Assembly: GCA_002256115.1 (NCBI GenBank)
Contig: NKIK01000024.1
Coordinates: 1 to 64,000, forward strand
Length of the DNA: 64,000 nucleotides
Direction: 5' to 3'
DNA from: Burkholderiales bacterium PBB3
GTDB lineage: Bacteria; Pseudomonadota; Gammaproteobacteria; Burkholderiales; Burkholderiaceae_C
Below the pieces are notes generated by a model that saw nothing but the letters and a program-made list of their open reading frames with translations, did no database searches and was not told the DNA's origin. Of this stretch, positions 1 through 9,230 are shown one piece after another. The position numbers and the translations under genes were made by a program. Position 1 is the stretch's first letter; every line of letters starts with the position of its first letter.

Positions 1-125
1 GAATTGCAGACAACCGCGCGCAACAAGCTCAAGAGTGCGCAAAGACGCCCCACGATCATCGCCGCTTGTTGGGCGCAGGCAAAATTGTGGTGATGTCATG
101 ATTTACGAAAACGTCAATAATTAAG
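1..125. other. Left edge, no gene recognised
   Basis: All three forward frames hit a stop before the first gene, and none of the short peptides looks like the tail of a known protein. It may hold the promoter of the downstream thioesterase, but I cannot place one with confidence. Confidence 0.4.
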
Positions 126-623
126 ATGCCTAAATCAGTACCCCCAGTTTCCTCCAGCGCGCCTATCGTCTTCGAGCCCGAATTCATTACGCCTCTAAAG
201 CGCATCTTTGAGGAGTCCATTGCTTTCAATAAAGTTCTAGGCCTCAAGATCGACAGCATCACGGCCGATCGCGTTACCGCGCATATCACCATGAAGCCCG
301 AGTTGGTCGGGCACTACAGCTTCAATCGCATTCACGGTGGTGTCATCAGTGCGGGGCTGGACGCCATGGGCGGCTTGGCGGTGATGGCGGCGATTGGTGC
401 CCGTCATATGGACGAGCCGCCCTTGCAGCGCCTGCACCGTTTTGCCAAGCTGGGCACTATCGATTTGCGTGTGGACTATTTGCGCCCCGGCATTGGCGAG
501 CGCTTTGAGTTGCGTGCTGAAGTCATGCGTTTAGGCTCGCGCGTTGCATCGACGCGCATGGAGTTTCTGGGTGCCGATGGCAAGCTGCTGTCCACCGGTT
601 CGGCGGCCTATATCGTGTCCTGA
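126..623 (+). CDS. PaaI/4HBT-type hotdog thioesterase family protein
   Basis: This 165-residue protein has the length and layout of a single hotdog domain. The motif RIHGGVISAGLDAMGG (about residues 67-82) is the central helix signature of PaaI-like acyl-CoA thioesterases, followed by the strand-rich half with DLRVDYLRP. It probably hydrolyses an acyl- or aryl-CoA in the cytoplasm; the substrate is unknown. The start is the first ATG after an in-frame stop at 99-101, but the Shine-Dalgarno sequence is poor. An acyl-CoA synthetase follows on the same strand and an acyl-CoA ligase/ABC operon lies just beyond it, so a role in CoA-ester turnover fits the context. Confidence 0.8.
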   Translation: MPKSVPPVSSSAPIVFEPEFITPLKRIFEESIAFNKVLGLKIDSITADRVTAHITMKPELVGHYSFNRIHGGVISAGLDAMGGLAVMAAIGARHMDEPPLQRLHRFAKLGTIDLRVDYLRPGIGERFELRAEVMRLGSRVASTRMEFLGADGKLLSTGSAAYIVS

Positions 624-761
624 CAGACGTCGGGGCCACCTCTGGGCAGGGGGTGACCCCAGGGTGACAAAGCAAGGGATATCCCAGCTACCACCGGCCA
701 CCCAAGGCGACTAGGATGGGTTTCCCATGTTTGTGCCTACCCACCTGGAGAGACCTCGCCC

Positions 762-2441
762 ATGACTGCTTCCCATCTGTTGCTGGACTACGCCTACGAC
801 CACGAGGAGGCGTTGCGGGACAAGATATTTTTGACGCAACCCATCGGCGGTGGCCAGGTGAAGGACTACACCTGGGCCCAGACCATGGACCAGGCGCGGC
901 GTATGGCAGCGCATCTGAAAGCCCAGAACTTCGAGCCCGGCGCGCGTATCGCCATCCTGTCCAAAAACTGCGCGCATTTTTTTATGGCCGAACTGGCGAT
1001 CTGGATGGCAGGCGGCACCACGGTCGCCATCTTTCCTACAGAGCTAGCGGACACCGTTTCCTATGTGCTGGAACACAGTGGTGCCAGCCTGCTGTTCGTG
1101 GGCAAGCTGGACACTTGGGAACTGCAAAAGAGTGGGGTGCCAGTCGGCCTGCCCTGCATCGCGTTTCCGCTGGCACCTGCTACTAGCTACGAGTCTTGGG
1201 ACGCCGTCGTCGCGCGCACCGCACCCTTGACAGGCCGTGTTCCGCGCGCGGGCACCGATCTCGCGTTCATTGCCTATACATCGGGCTCCACCGGCCAGCC
1301 CAAAGGCGTGATGCACAACTTTGAGCGTGGCACCCGCGCCGCAGAAGGCATCGTCAAAGACCAACTGCTGCGCATGGGCGAGGTGCCCGATGCGCGGGTG
1401 CTGTCGTACTTGCCTTTGGCCCACATTTACGAGCGCGCCTGGATCGAGTGCGCAAGCTTGGTCTATGGCAAAACGCATATCTACTTTGCCGAAGCGCTGG
1501 ACACCTTTTTGCAAGACCTGAATCGTGCGCGGCCCACCAGTTTTATCTCGGTGCCGCGCCTGTGGCTCAAATTTCAACAAGGTGTGTTCACCAAAATGCC
1601 GCCCAAGAAGCTGGATCGCCTGCTGGGCATTCCGATACTGGGTCGTATCGTGGGTCGCAAAGTGCTCAAAGGTCTGGGGCTGGACCAGGCCATCATGGCG
1701 GGCAGTGGCTCTGCACCCATTCCGGCGGAGCTGATCGACTGGTACCGCCGCATCGGGCTGCGCCTGTTTGAGGGCTACGCCATGACGGAGGACTTTGGCT
1801 ACTCGCACACCTCCAAAGATGGCTTCAATGCGCCGGGCTGCGTGGGCATTGCGCTGCCGGGTGTGCAATTGCGCTTCAGTGACGAGGGTGAAATCCTGAT
1901 CAAGTCGCCCGGCCAAATGGTGGGCTATTACAAGCGCCCGGAGTTGACGGCAGAAGTGTTCACGGAAGACGGTTTCTTTCGCACCGGCGACAAGGGCGTG
2001 CTGACCGACAAGGGCTTGTTGAAACTCACAGGTCGGGTCAAGGAAATTTTCAAAACATCCAAAGGCAAATACGTCGCGCCTGCGCCCATCGAGAACCAGC
2101 TCAACGCCCACCCGTTGGTGGAAATGGCCATTGTCTCGGGCGTGGGGCAGCCTGCAGCCTACGCCATGGTGGTGCTGGCCGAAGACATACGCCCCCGCGT
2201 GCAGGATGCGACCGTGCGCGCCCGCGTGGAATCCGAGTTGGGCCAACTGCTGAAAGACGTGAATGGCAGCCTGGCCGACTATGAGAAGCTGCAGATGGTG
2301 GTCATCGCTCCGGTGCCTTGGTCCATTGAGAACGGCTGTCTGACACCGACCATGAAGATAAAGCGCAGCAAGATTGAGGCCTCCGTAGAGGCGGCATTGC
2401 CCGGTTGGTACGCCAACAAGCAAGCCGTGCAGTGGGCATGA
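762..2441 (+). CDS. AMP-dependent acyl-CoA synthetase
   Basis: A 559-residue member of the ANL superfamily that activates a carboxylic acid to its acyl-CoA via an acyl-adenylate. Visible motifs in order: the P-loop YTSGSTGQPKGVMH, the adenine-binding region GYAMTEDFGYS, the hinge/TGD motif TGDKGVLTDKG, then GRVKEIFKTSKGKYVAPAPIE with the C-terminal domain lysine region PTMKIKRSKIE. The architecture resembles long-chain fatty-acyl-CoA ligases of the FadD15/ACSL type rather than acetyl-CoA synthetase. GGAG lies upstream of the ATG at 762. It is convergent with the livK-type gene and separated from it by a terminator. A second, only distantly similar ligase lies in the opposing operon, so the region carries two acid-activating enzymes. 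The substrate cannot be read from sequence. Confidence 0.88.
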   Translation: MTASHLLLDYAYDHEEALRDKIFLTQPIGGGQVKDYTWAQTMDQARRMAAHLKAQNFEPGARIAILSKNCAHFFMAELAIWMAGGTTVAIFPTELADTVSYVLEHSGASLLFVGKLDTWELQKSGVPVGLPCIAFPLAPATSYESWDAVVARTAPLTGRVPRAGTDLAFIAYTSGSTGQPKGVMHNFERGTRAAEGIVKDQLLRMGEVPDARVLSYLPLAHIYERAWIECASLVYGKTHIYFAEALDTFLQDLNRARPTSFISVPRLWLKFQQGVFTKMPPKKLDRLLGIPILGRIVGRKVLKGLGLDQAIMAGSGSAPIPAELIDWYRRIGLRLFEGYAMTEDFGYSHTSKDGFNAPGCVGIALPGVQLRFSDEGEILIKSPGQMVGYYKRPELTAEVFTEDGFFRTGDKGVLTDKGLLKLTGRVKEIFKTSKGKYVAPAPIENQLNAHPLVEMAIVSGVGQPAAYAMVVLAEDIRPRVQDATVRARVESELGQLLKDVNGSLADYEKLQMVVIAPVPWSIENGCLTPTMKIKRSKIEASVEAALPGWYANKQAVQWA

Positions 2442-2450
2442 CCCGGGCAT

Positions 2451-2473
2451 AAAAAAGCCACCTTGCGGTGGCT
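2451..2473 (-). terminator. Rho-independent terminator of the liv/ligase operon
   Basis: A perfect 7-bp stem (AGCCACC at 2456-2462 and GGTGGCT at 2467-2473, loop TTGC) is followed, reading the minus strand, by a run of T. It lies 23 bases after the stop of the minus-strand substrate-binding protein gene. The hairpin may also act on the converging plus-strand gene, but the T-run is only right for the minus strand. Confidence 0.88.
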
Positions 2474-2495
2474 CTTGGGTGAGGCCAATACAGTC

Positions 2496-3683
2496 TTACT
2501 TTTTAGCGGTCGCTTCGCCAAAGTATTCAGACATCACCTTCCACTTGCCATCTTGAATCTGAGACAGACGCGACGCATCGCTGCCCAGGCGCTTGATGGG
2601 GGTGAAGGAAGCGGGTGCACTGCCGAAGATATCGGTAGGAATGCGCATCGTGTCCATCACCTTGATGAAGCTGTCGGTGGTCAAATTGGCCCCCACCTTG
2701 GTGGCTGCATTGGCAAAGGAATTTACAACCAAGTAGCCATACACCGAGAACACGGTGGGGTCTTCGTTGAACTTGGTCTTGTACTTGTTCGCCCAGAAGC
2801 GAATCGGAGGTGACTGTTCATCGGTGTAGGGGTTTTGCACGGTCATGGTGGCGTAGAAGCCGTCCATTGCTTTGCCGCCCAGCTTGTGGATCAGGTCGGT
2901 GTAGGCACCAGAGGAGCCAATGAAGGTTGGGTTGTAGCCCAGCTTGCGGGCGGTGCCGATACCACCGATGGTTTCACGGATCAGTGTGCCCATCACGATG
3001 AAATCACAGCCACTGGCTTGCATTTTGGAGATTTGCGAGGAGAAGTCAGTCGCACCGCGTTTGAACGAAGTCTTCTCGGCAAACTCCATTCCAATGGTCT
3101 TCAGACCCACTTCGCCACCCTTGACCACTTCGAGACCGAAGTCATCGTCTTGGTACATGGTGCAAACTTTTTTGGCGGCCTTTTCTTTGACGAGTTTAGG
3201 CACTGCAAAGCGCATTTGGTCGTAGTAGGTGGCGGCAAACGAGTACTTCAGTTTGTGAAAAGGCTCGTACATTTCACGCGCTGCAGTGATTGGGAAGAAG
3301 TTGATCACGTTCTTCTCAAACTGCACTGGCATGGCCGCCATGTTCTGGGCGGTACCCAGGTGGCCCACCATCATAAAAATCTTGTCTTGGTTCACCAGTT
3401 TTTGGGCAGCCAATACGGCCTTTTTAGGGTCGTAAGCGGAGTCTTCAACAATCAGCTTCACCTTGCGGCCATTGATGCCGTTTTGCTCGTTCAGCTCGTC
3501 TACCGCGAGCTGCATGCCCGAGCGGATTTGCTTACCAAAACCCGCAATCGGGCCGGACAAGTCTTGAATCGTGCCGATCACAACTTCGTCTTTGCTGACG
3601 CCTTGTTGCTGGGCCGACGCCAGCATGGCCGTCATGGCCATGGCGGCCACGGTGGCTTGGGTCAAAAGGGTTTTTAGTTTCAT
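2496..3683 (-). CDS. Liv-type ABC transporter substrate-binding protein
   Basis: A 395-residue periplasmic binding protein of the LivJ/LivK (PBP1, HAAT) family. It has a Sec signal peptide (about residues 1-24, ending MLASA|Q) and the characteristic start of the mature protein EVVIGTIQDLSGPIAGFGK. A strong AGGAGA Shine-Dalgarno precedes the ATG at 3683. It is the last gene of the operon livH-livM-livG-livF-ligase-SBP and is followed by a clear terminator. Such binding proteins serve hydrophobic amino acids but also aromatic acids, fatty acids and amides. The acyl-CoA ligase immediately upstream suggests the ligand is a carboxylic acid activated after uptake; that is inference. Confidence 0.88.
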   Translation of the reverse strand: MKLKTLLTQATVAAMAMTAMLASAQQQGVSKDEVVIGTIQDLSGPIAGFGKQIRSGMQLAVDELNEQNGINGRKVKLIVEDSAYDPKKAVLAAQKLVNQDKIFMMVGHLGTAQNMAAMPVQFEKNVINFFPITAAREMYEPFHKLKYSFAATYYDQMRFAVPKLVKEKAAKKVCTMYQDDDFGLEVVKGGEVGLKTIGMEFAEKTSFKRGATDFSSQISKMQASGCDFIVMGTLIRETIGGIGTARKLGYNPTFIGSSGAYTDLIHKLGGKAMDGFYATMTVQNPYTDEQSPPIRFWANKYKTKFNEDPTVFSVYGYLVVNSFANAATKVGANLTTDSFIKVMDTMRIPTDIFGSAPASFTPIKRLGSDASRLSQIQDGKWKVMSEYFGEATAKK

Positions 3684-3724
3684 AGTTTTGTCTCCTAGGT
3701 ATAAAAATGCTGAACAAAAAAATC

Positions 3725-5581
3725 TTACCGGTACATCGCCTCGATTTGAGCCGCGTATTTCTTCTCCACCAGTTTGCGTTTGAGTTTCATAGTGGGTGTG
3801 AGTTCCTCGTCCTCTGCGGTCAACTGGGTTTCTAGCAAAAAGAACTTCTTGATTTGTTCGACGCGGGCGAACTTCTTGTTCACCCGATCCAGCTCAGCTT
3901 GAATCAAGGCTTGTACCTCGGCTGCGCGCGTCAGGCTGGTGTAGTTGCTGAACGGAATGTCCTTGTCTTGGGCGAATTTTTCGACGTTCTCTTGGTCGAT
4001 CATCACAATCACCGTCAGGTAGGCGCGCTTGTCGCCAATGACGACGGCGTCGGTGATGAAGGGCGAGAATTTCAGGTCATTCTCCAGCTCGCTCGGCGTG
4101 ATATTTTTTCCGCCGGCAGTGATGATGATGTCCTTCATGCGGTCGGTAATGCGGAAGTAGCCATCGGCGTCCACCACGCCCACATCGCCCGTGTGTAGCC
4201 AGCCGTCTGGGGTAAGTGTCTCCGCCGTTTTCTCGGGCAAATTCAGGTAGCCCGCAAACACGTTTTTGCCCCGCACCATGATTTCGCCGGTGGCGGGGTC
4301 CAGCTTCACTTCATTGAAAGAGGCCGCAGGGCCAATGGAGCCGGGCCGCATTTTGCTGGCGGGCACGCCGGTGGATGCGCCACAAGTCTCGGTCATGCCC
4401 CAGACCTCTAGCATGGGCACGCCCAAAGCCAGATACCAGCGCACCAGGTCCGGCGAAATGGGGGCCGCCCCAGTCACCAAAAAGCGCGAGCGGTGAATGC
4501 CAATGAGTTTGCGGGCATTGTTCAGAGCCAGCACCTGCGCCACCTTGAATTTGAATTTGAGCCAGCCATCCACCGGCTCACCGGCCAAGACCTTGTCAGC
4601 AATCGCGGTACCCACCCCAATGCTCCAGGCGTAGGCGGCTTGCTGCAGCATGCCCGCTTCTTTGAGTGAGATCATCACGCCGGAGTAAAACTTCTCCCAG
4701 ACGCGGGGCACTGCTGTAAACACGGTGGGTGCGATCTCACGCACATTGTCGGGAATGGTTTCCGGGTTTTCTACAAAGTTGAGCTTGGCACCGGTGTACA
4801 TGCCATAGAACTCGCCACCCAGGCGCTCCGCAATATGGCACAGCGGCAAAAAGCACATGCGTTCATCGCGCTCGTCTTGGGCCACCAGCGTGTTGTAGCC
4901 GCGCACGGTGTAGACCAAGCCGCCGTGCAAATGCATAGCGCCTTTGGGCTTGCCGGTGGTGCCGGAGGTGTAGACCAGGATCGCCAAATCATCAGGCTTG
5001 CAGGCGTCCACGCGCTGCTGCACGGCGTTGGGGTTCTGGGCGTTGTAGGTGCGACCCAGTGCGCGCAGCGCATCCAGGCTGATGACGTCGGCTTCATCCA
5101 GATTGCGCAAACCCTCCATGTCGAACACGATGATCTTGCGCAGCTTGGGCAGTGCCTCGCGCACCTCCAGGGCCTTGTCGAGTTGTTCGTCGTCTTCTAC
5201 AAACAAAAAGCTGGTGGACGAGTCACTGCACAGGTATTGCACTTGGCTGGCCGCATCGGTGGGGTAGATGCCGCTGGAGACACCGCCTGCCGATAGCACG
5301 GCCAGATCCGCCCAGACCCACTCGATGACGGTGTTGCCCAAGATAGAGGCGGTATCGCCTTTGGCAAAACCCAGACTCATGAGCCCACCGGCTATCTCGC
5401 GTACCGCATCGGCGGTTTGATTCCAGGTCCAACTGCGCCAAATACCCAGGTGCTTTTGGCGCATCCAGACATTGGGCCCGCGCATTTGCACGGCGTTCCA
5501 AAACATGGCGGAAATGGTTTCGCCCGGCACCACGATGTCGGTATTCGGCTTGATGCCGCTTAAATCCCAGAGTGTGCTCAT
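3725..5581 (-). CDS. AMP-dependent acyl-CoA ligase (long-chain FadD type)
   Basis: A 618-residue ANL-superfamily ligase. Motifs seen: YTSGTTGKPKGAMH (AMP/phosphate loop), PLCHIAERLGGEFYG, VWGMTETCGAST, LHTGDVGVVDADGYF, DRMKDIIITAGGKNITPSE and the C-terminal ELTPTMKLKRK lysine motif. It converts a free acid plus CoA and ATP to acyl-CoA. It lies 6 bases after livF and before the substrate-binding protein gene, all on the minus strand, so it is almost certainly translated from the transporter mRNA. This arrangement suggests uptake coupled to activation (vectorial acylation style). The length and the insertion-rich middle fit ACSL-like long-chain ligases, but aromatic acids are not excluded. Confidence 0.88.
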   Translation of the reverse strand: MSTLWDLSGIKPNTDIVVPGETISAMFWNAVQMRGPNVWMRQKHLGIWRSWTWNQTADAVREIAGGLMSLGFAKGDTASILGNTVIEWVWADLAVLSAGGVSSGIYPTDAASQVQYLCSDSSTSFLFVEDDEQLDKALEVREALPKLRKIIVFDMEGLRNLDEADVISLDALRALGRTYNAQNPNAVQQRVDACKPDDLAILVYTSGTTGKPKGAMHLHGGLVYTVRGYNTLVAQDERDERMCFLPLCHIAERLGGEFYGMYTGAKLNFVENPETIPDNVREIAPTVFTAVPRVWEKFYSGVMISLKEAGMLQQAAYAWSIGVGTAIADKVLAGEPVDGWLKFKFKVAQVLALNNARKLIGIHRSRFLVTGAAPISPDLVRWYLALGVPMLEVWGMTETCGASTGVPASKMRPGSIGPAASFNEVKLDPATGEIMVRGKNVFAGYLNLPEKTAETLTPDGWLHTGDVGVVDADGYFRITDRMKDIIITAGGKNITPSELENDLKFSPFITDAVVIGDKRAYLTVIVMIDQENVEKFAQDKDIPFSNYTSLTRAAEVQALIQAELDRVNKKFARVEQIKKFFLLETQLTAEDEELTPTMKLKRKLVEKKYAAQIEAMYR

Positions 5582-5587
5582 CTTGTC

Positions 5588-6385
5588 TTATCTCCAGGTC
5601 TTTTTCTTTTTCCAGCGGCGCTCACCGCGCACGCCGTCTTCCTTCATGCCCAGGTAGAACTCCTTGATGTCGTCCTTCTCACGCAGGTGGGCACAGGTGT
5701 CTTCCATGACGATGCGGCCGTTCTCCAACACGTAGCCGTAATCCGAGGCATTGAGCGCCATATTGGCGTTTTGCTCCACCAGCAAGATAGTGGTGCCGCG
5801 TTCGCGGTTAATGCGCACCACAATCTCAAAGATTTCTTTGGTGAGTTTGGGTGAGAGGCCCAGACTGGGCTCGTCCAGCAAAATCAGATCCGGGTTGGCC
5901 ATTAACGCGCGGCTAATGGCCAGCATCTGCTGTTGCCCACCCGATAGCAGCCCTGCGTCTTGTGCCGTGCGCTCTTTCAGAATGGGGAAGTAGCCAAACA
6001 CCGCTTCAATATCGCGGGCCACGCCATCGCGGTCCGAGCGCGTGTAGGCACCCATCAGCAGGTTGTCGTGCACGCTCAGCAGCGGGAAGACTTCTCGCCC
6101 CTCCGGCACATGGCTCAGGCCCTGTTGCACGATGAAGGATGGGTCCTTGGCGGTGATGTCTTCACCCTTGAATTCGATCGTGCCTTTGCGCGGATCAATG
6201 ATGCCGGAAATGGTCTTCAGAATCGTGGTCTTGCCCGCGCCGTTGGACCCCAGCACGGTGGCAATCTCGCTGCGGCGCACTTGCAGGCTGACACCACGAA
6301 TGGCCTTGATCGGGCCGTAGGCGCTTTCTACATTCGACAGCTTCAGAACGGGCTGATCGCTGATAGGGGGCGGAACTGCGCTCAT
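5588..6385 (-). CDS. livF: Liv-type ABC transporter ATP-binding protein (LivF)
   Basis: A 265-residue nucleotide-binding subunit. It carries Walker A GSNGAGKTT, signature LSGGQQQMLAIS, Walker B LILLDEPSLGLSP and a switch histidine shortly after VEQNANMAL. The order GLSPKLTKEIFEIV after Walker B is typical of LivF. The ATG at 6383-6385 overlaps the livG stop by 4 bases, so translation is coupled. The C-terminus ends in an unusual very basic tail (RRWKKKKTWR), absent from textbook LivF. It energises the LivH/LivM pore. Confidence 0.9.
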   Translation of the reverse strand: MSAVPPPISDQPVLKLSNVESAYGPIKAIRGVSLQVRRSEIATVLGSNGAGKTTILKTISGIIDPRKGTIEFKGEDITAKDPSFIVQQGLSHVPEGREVFPLLSVHDNLLMGAYTRSDRDGVARDIEAVFGYFPILKERTAQDAGLLSGGQQQMLAISRALMANPDLILLDEPSLGLSPKLTKEIFEIVVRINRERGTTILLVEQNANMALNASDYGYVLENGRIVMEDTCAHLREKDDIKEFYLGMKEDGVRGERRWKKKKTWR

Positions 6386-7203
6386 GCCGCCTCCTTGACC
6401 ACAGGGCTGGGGCGGCGCAAGGACGAGACCTCGTCCACCGTGCCCAGGTAGGCCTCAATCACACCGGGATCGTTTTGCACTTCGCGCGGTGTGCCCAGTG
6501 CCAGCAGCGCGCCTTGGGCCATGGCCAAAACACGGTCAGATACTTTGCTGACCAGGCTCATGTCGTGCTCCACCATCAACACAGTGATGCCCAGTTCGTT
6601 CTTGATATCTTGAATCCAGAATGCCATGTCGTCGGTCTCTTCCACATTCAGACCGGACGATGGCTCGTCCAGCAGCAGCAGTTTGGGTTCGGTACACAGA
6701 GCGCGGGCAATTTCAACCACTTTGCGCACGCCATAGGGCAGGCCAGCCACAAAGGTGTCGCGGTACGACTGCAAGCCCAGGAAGTCGATCACTTCCTCAG
6801 CTTTCTCGCGCGAACGTAGCTCAGTTTCACGGGCTTTGGCGGTGAAGAAGATGTCTTGCCAAACACTGGTTTGGCGGTGGGTGTGGCGGCCAATCAGCAG
6901 GTTGTGCAGCACCGACGCGTGCTCAAACAGCTCAATATTTTGGAAGGTGCGGGCAATGCCCATAGAGGCCACGTCTTGAGGAGCCTTGTCGGTGAGCTTG
7001 ATGCCTTGGTAGTCAATCTCACCGGTCGTTGGCGTATAGATGCGGCTGATCAAATTGAAGACCGTCGTCTTGCCCGCGCCGTTGGGGCCAATCAGGGTGA
7101 AGATTTCCCCCTGCTTGACATCGAAGCTGACGTTGTTAACCGCCAGCACGCCACCAAAGCGCACGCTCAGGTTTTTGGCGGAGAGGAGAATTTCTGTGCT
7201 CAT
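6382..7203 (-). CDS. livG: Liv-type ABC transporter ATP-binding protein (LivG)
   Basis: A 273-residue nucleotide-binding subunit with Walker A GPNGAGKTTVFN. Instead of the canonical LSGGQ it has the LPYGVRKVVEIAR signature of LivG-type subunits, and Walker B is LLLLDEPSSGLNVEE. The C-terminal segment GTPREVQNDPGVIEAYLG is diagnostic for LivG. It overlaps livM and livF by 4 bases on each side, showing tight translational coupling. It pairs with LivF as a heterodimer. Confidence 0.9.
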   Translation of the reverse strand: MSTEILLSAKNLSVRFGGVLAVNNVSFDVKQGEIFTLIGPNGAGKTTVFNLISRIYTPTTGEIDYQGIKLTDKAPQDVASMGIARTFQNIELFEHASVLHNLLIGRHTHRQTSVWQDIFFTAKARETELRSREKAEEVIDFLGLQSYRDTFVAGLPYGVRKVVEIARALCTEPKLLLLDEPSSGLNVEETDDMAFWIQDIKNELGITVLMVEHDMSLVSKVSDRVLAMAQGALLALGTPREVQNDPGVIEAYLGTVDEVSSLRRPSPVVKEAA

Positions 7204-8276
7204 TTCAGGCGATCAGACTTTTGAAAGGACTTCTGCCGCTTGAACATGCCCTTGCGGTAGAACGGAAACATTTGCAGGTAGGTGCGAATCTTGAACCAGC
7301 GGCCATACAGACCCATAGGCTCAAACAACACAAAGGCGATCAGCACGGCGCCATAGATGACGCTCTTCAGGCCTGCGGCTTGGCCGATGAACTCCGGCAG
7401 GAATTCTTTGACTGCAGAAATTCCCTGGGGCAGCATGATCAAGAATATGGCCCCAAAGAACACACCGTGCACCGAGCCCAAGCCGCCAATCACAATCATC
7501 AACAGCAGATCAATGGACTGCAACAGGTTGAACTGATCCGGCGAAATGAATTGCAGGTTATGGGCATACAGCGCGCCCGATACGCCCGCCAGACCCGCCG
7601 AAATCGAGAACGACAGCGTCTTGTAGTAGGCCAGATGGATACCCATGCTTTGTGCCGAGATTTCTGAATCCCGAATGGCCACAAAGGCGCGCCCGGTAGG
7701 CGAGCGCAGCAGATTCAAAATCCCCAGTGTGGCCAGAATAGTGATGCTCAGGCAGATCCAGTAAAACGCTTGCCCCGATTCGGCCGTCCAGCCGAACATG
7801 GCTGGCTTGAGGACACGGATGCCGGCATTGCCGCCGGTGACAGACTCCCAGCGCGCAAAAACCTCTTCAATGATGAAGCCGAACGACAGGGTTGCCATGC
7901 CCAGATAAATACCTTTGAGCCGCAGCGCGGGCAGTCCGATGACGATGCCCAGAAAGGCAGATAGGCCCATGGACAGGAGTATGGCCACCGGGAAGGGAAC
8001 GCCCTGGTTGGTGAGGTAGGTTTGTGTGTACGCGCCAATACCCAAAAAGGCGGCATGGCCCAAAGAAAATTGCCCCGTAAAACCCGCCAGTAGCATGAGC
8101 CCCAGGCCCGCTATGGCGTAAATCAATACGAAGGTAGCCTGCGCCAACAAATACTCAGGGAGCAGAAATGGTGCCGCCACCATCAACGCGACCAGCGCGC
8201 TGTACCAAAAGACGTGTCCGCCATGTTTGGCCAGGTTGATGTCCTGCGCGTAGTCTGTTTTAAATATGAAACGCAT
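7200..8276 (-). CDS. livM: Liv-type ABC transporter permease (LivM)
   Basis: A 358-residue inner-membrane permease with about nine to ten hydrophobic segments. The LivM hallmarks are GLGLMLLAGFTGQFSLGHAAFLGIGAY, TFVLIYAIAG before it, and the cytoplasmic EAA-like loop SPTGRAFVAIRDSEISAQSMGI. It begins one base after the livH stop and overlaps livG by 4 bases. The C-terminal stretch YLQMFPFYRKGMFKRQKSFQKSDR is a basic cytoplasmic tail. Together with LivH it forms the translocation pore. Confidence 0.9.
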   Translation of the reverse strand: MRFIFKTDYAQDINLAKHGGHVFWYSALVALMVAAPFLLPEYLLAQATFVLIYAIAGLGLMLLAGFTGQFSLGHAAFLGIGAYTQTYLTNQGVPFPVAILLSMGLSAFLGIVIGLPALRLKGIYLGMATLSFGFIIEEVFARWESVTGGNAGIRVLKPAMFGWTAESGQAFYWICLSITILATLGILNLLRSPTGRAFVAIRDSEISAQSMGIHLAYYKTLSFSISAGLAGVSGALYAHNLQFISPDQFNLLQSIDLLLMIVIGGLGSVHGVFFGAIFLIMLPQGISAVKEFLPEFIGQAAGLKSVIYGAVLIAFVLFEPMGLYGRWFKIRTYLQMFPFYRKGMFKRQKSFQKSDRLK

Positions 8277-8277
8277 C

Positions 8278-9174
8278 TCAGACTTTCTTGCGCAATTTTT
8301 CGCCGAACAAACCGTTGGGTTTGACCATCAGCATGATCAGCACCACGATGTAGGCTGCGGTGTCCTTGAATCCGTCGGGCAAATAAAAGCCCGCTAAGGA
8401 TTCCACAATGCCGATCACCAGGCCCCCCACAATGGCACCCGGCAAGCTGCCAAAGCCGCCCACCACCGCAGCCGGAAAAGCCTTCAAACCGATGAAGCCC
8501 ATGTTGGCATGGACGAAGGTGATGGGTGCCAGCAAGATACCAGCGATGGCCGCTACAGCGGCCGCCAGGCCCCAAGCAATCCCGTTGAGGCGCTTGACCG
8601 GGATGCCCATGTAGTAGGCTGCCAACTGGTTTTGCGAAGCCGCTTGCATGGCAATACCGAGCTTGCTGTAACGAAACAGGGCGAACAGCACGGCGCACAG
8701 CACCGCAGTCACTGCAATCACCACAATGTTCTCTACATTGATAACGACAGCACCGATGCCCATGGCGTCACCACCAAACTTCCAGATCTCGTCTTTGTAA
8801 GGCACGGGTAGCGCGTTGGTGTCGGTACCGATCACCGGGATCATGGTGATCAGGCCGCGCGCCATGTAGCCAATGCCGATGGTCAGCATCACGATGGAAA
8901 ACGCGGGCTGCCCCAAAACAGGGCGTATGACGATGCGCTCAATCAGGATGCCGAACAAAGCCATGGCCACGATGACACAGGGCACCGCCAGCCAGTAGGG
9001 AAAACCCAGCATGGTCATCATGACCAAGCCGCCAAATGCGCCCAGCATCATCAGCTCGCCTTGGGCAAAGCTGACGGTCTCAGTCGCCTTGTAAATGAGC
9101 ACGAAGCCCAGTGCAATCAGACCGTAGATGCACCCTTGTGCAATCCCGCCGATTACCAGTTGAAGAAACAGCAC
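8278..9174 (-). CDS. livH: Liv-type ABC transporter permease (LivH)
   Basis: A 298-residue permease, first gene of the operon. It shows the LivH start GGIAQGCIYGLIALGFVLIYKATETVSFAQGE (split across residues 8-39) and the loop RYSKLGIAMQAASQNQLAAYYMGI typical of the family. The start codon is GTG at 9172-9174, preceded by AGGAGAG at the right distance. The 180-base gap upstream holds the probable operon promoter and a palindrome, annotated separately. Confidence 0.9.
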   Translation of the reverse strand: MLFLQLVIGGIAQGCIYGLIALGFVLIYKATETVSFAQGELMMLGAFGGLVMMTMLGFPYWLAVPCVIVAMALFGILIERIVIRPVLGQPAFSIVMLTIGIGYMARGLITMIPVIGTDTNALPVPYKDEIWKFGGDAMGIGAVVINVENIVVIAVTAVLCAVLFALFRYSKLGIAMQAASQNQLAAYYMGIPVKRLNGIAWGLAAAVAAIAGILLAPITFVHANMGFIGLKAFPAAVVGGFGSLPGAIVGGLVIGIVESLAGFYLPDGFKDTAAYIVVLIMLMVKPNGLFGEKLRKKV

Positions 9175-9200
9175 GTTCTCTCCTGTTGATATGTGCCACG

Positions 9201-9230
9201 GTTATAGCCGCACAAATCAAATCCTTTGAT
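9201..9230 (-). promoter_or_regulatory. Probable livH operon promoter with palindromic operator
   Basis: On the minus strand a TATAAC -10-like hexamer lies at 9201-9206. A perfect 15-bp palindrome (ATCAAA-3-TTTGAT) at 9216-9230 covers the spacer and -35 zone, and the -35 itself is weak. A palindrome in this place is a candidate binding site for a repressor or activator of the transport/ligase operon. The regulator is unknown. Confidence 0.4.

Noticed and set aside
1044..2450. A 468-codon minus-strand open frame opposite the acyl-CoA synthetase
   Set aside because: It is the antisense shadow of a gene with clear ANL motifs; the translation is rich in His, Gln and Arg with no domain, as expected for antisense of high-GC coding DNA.
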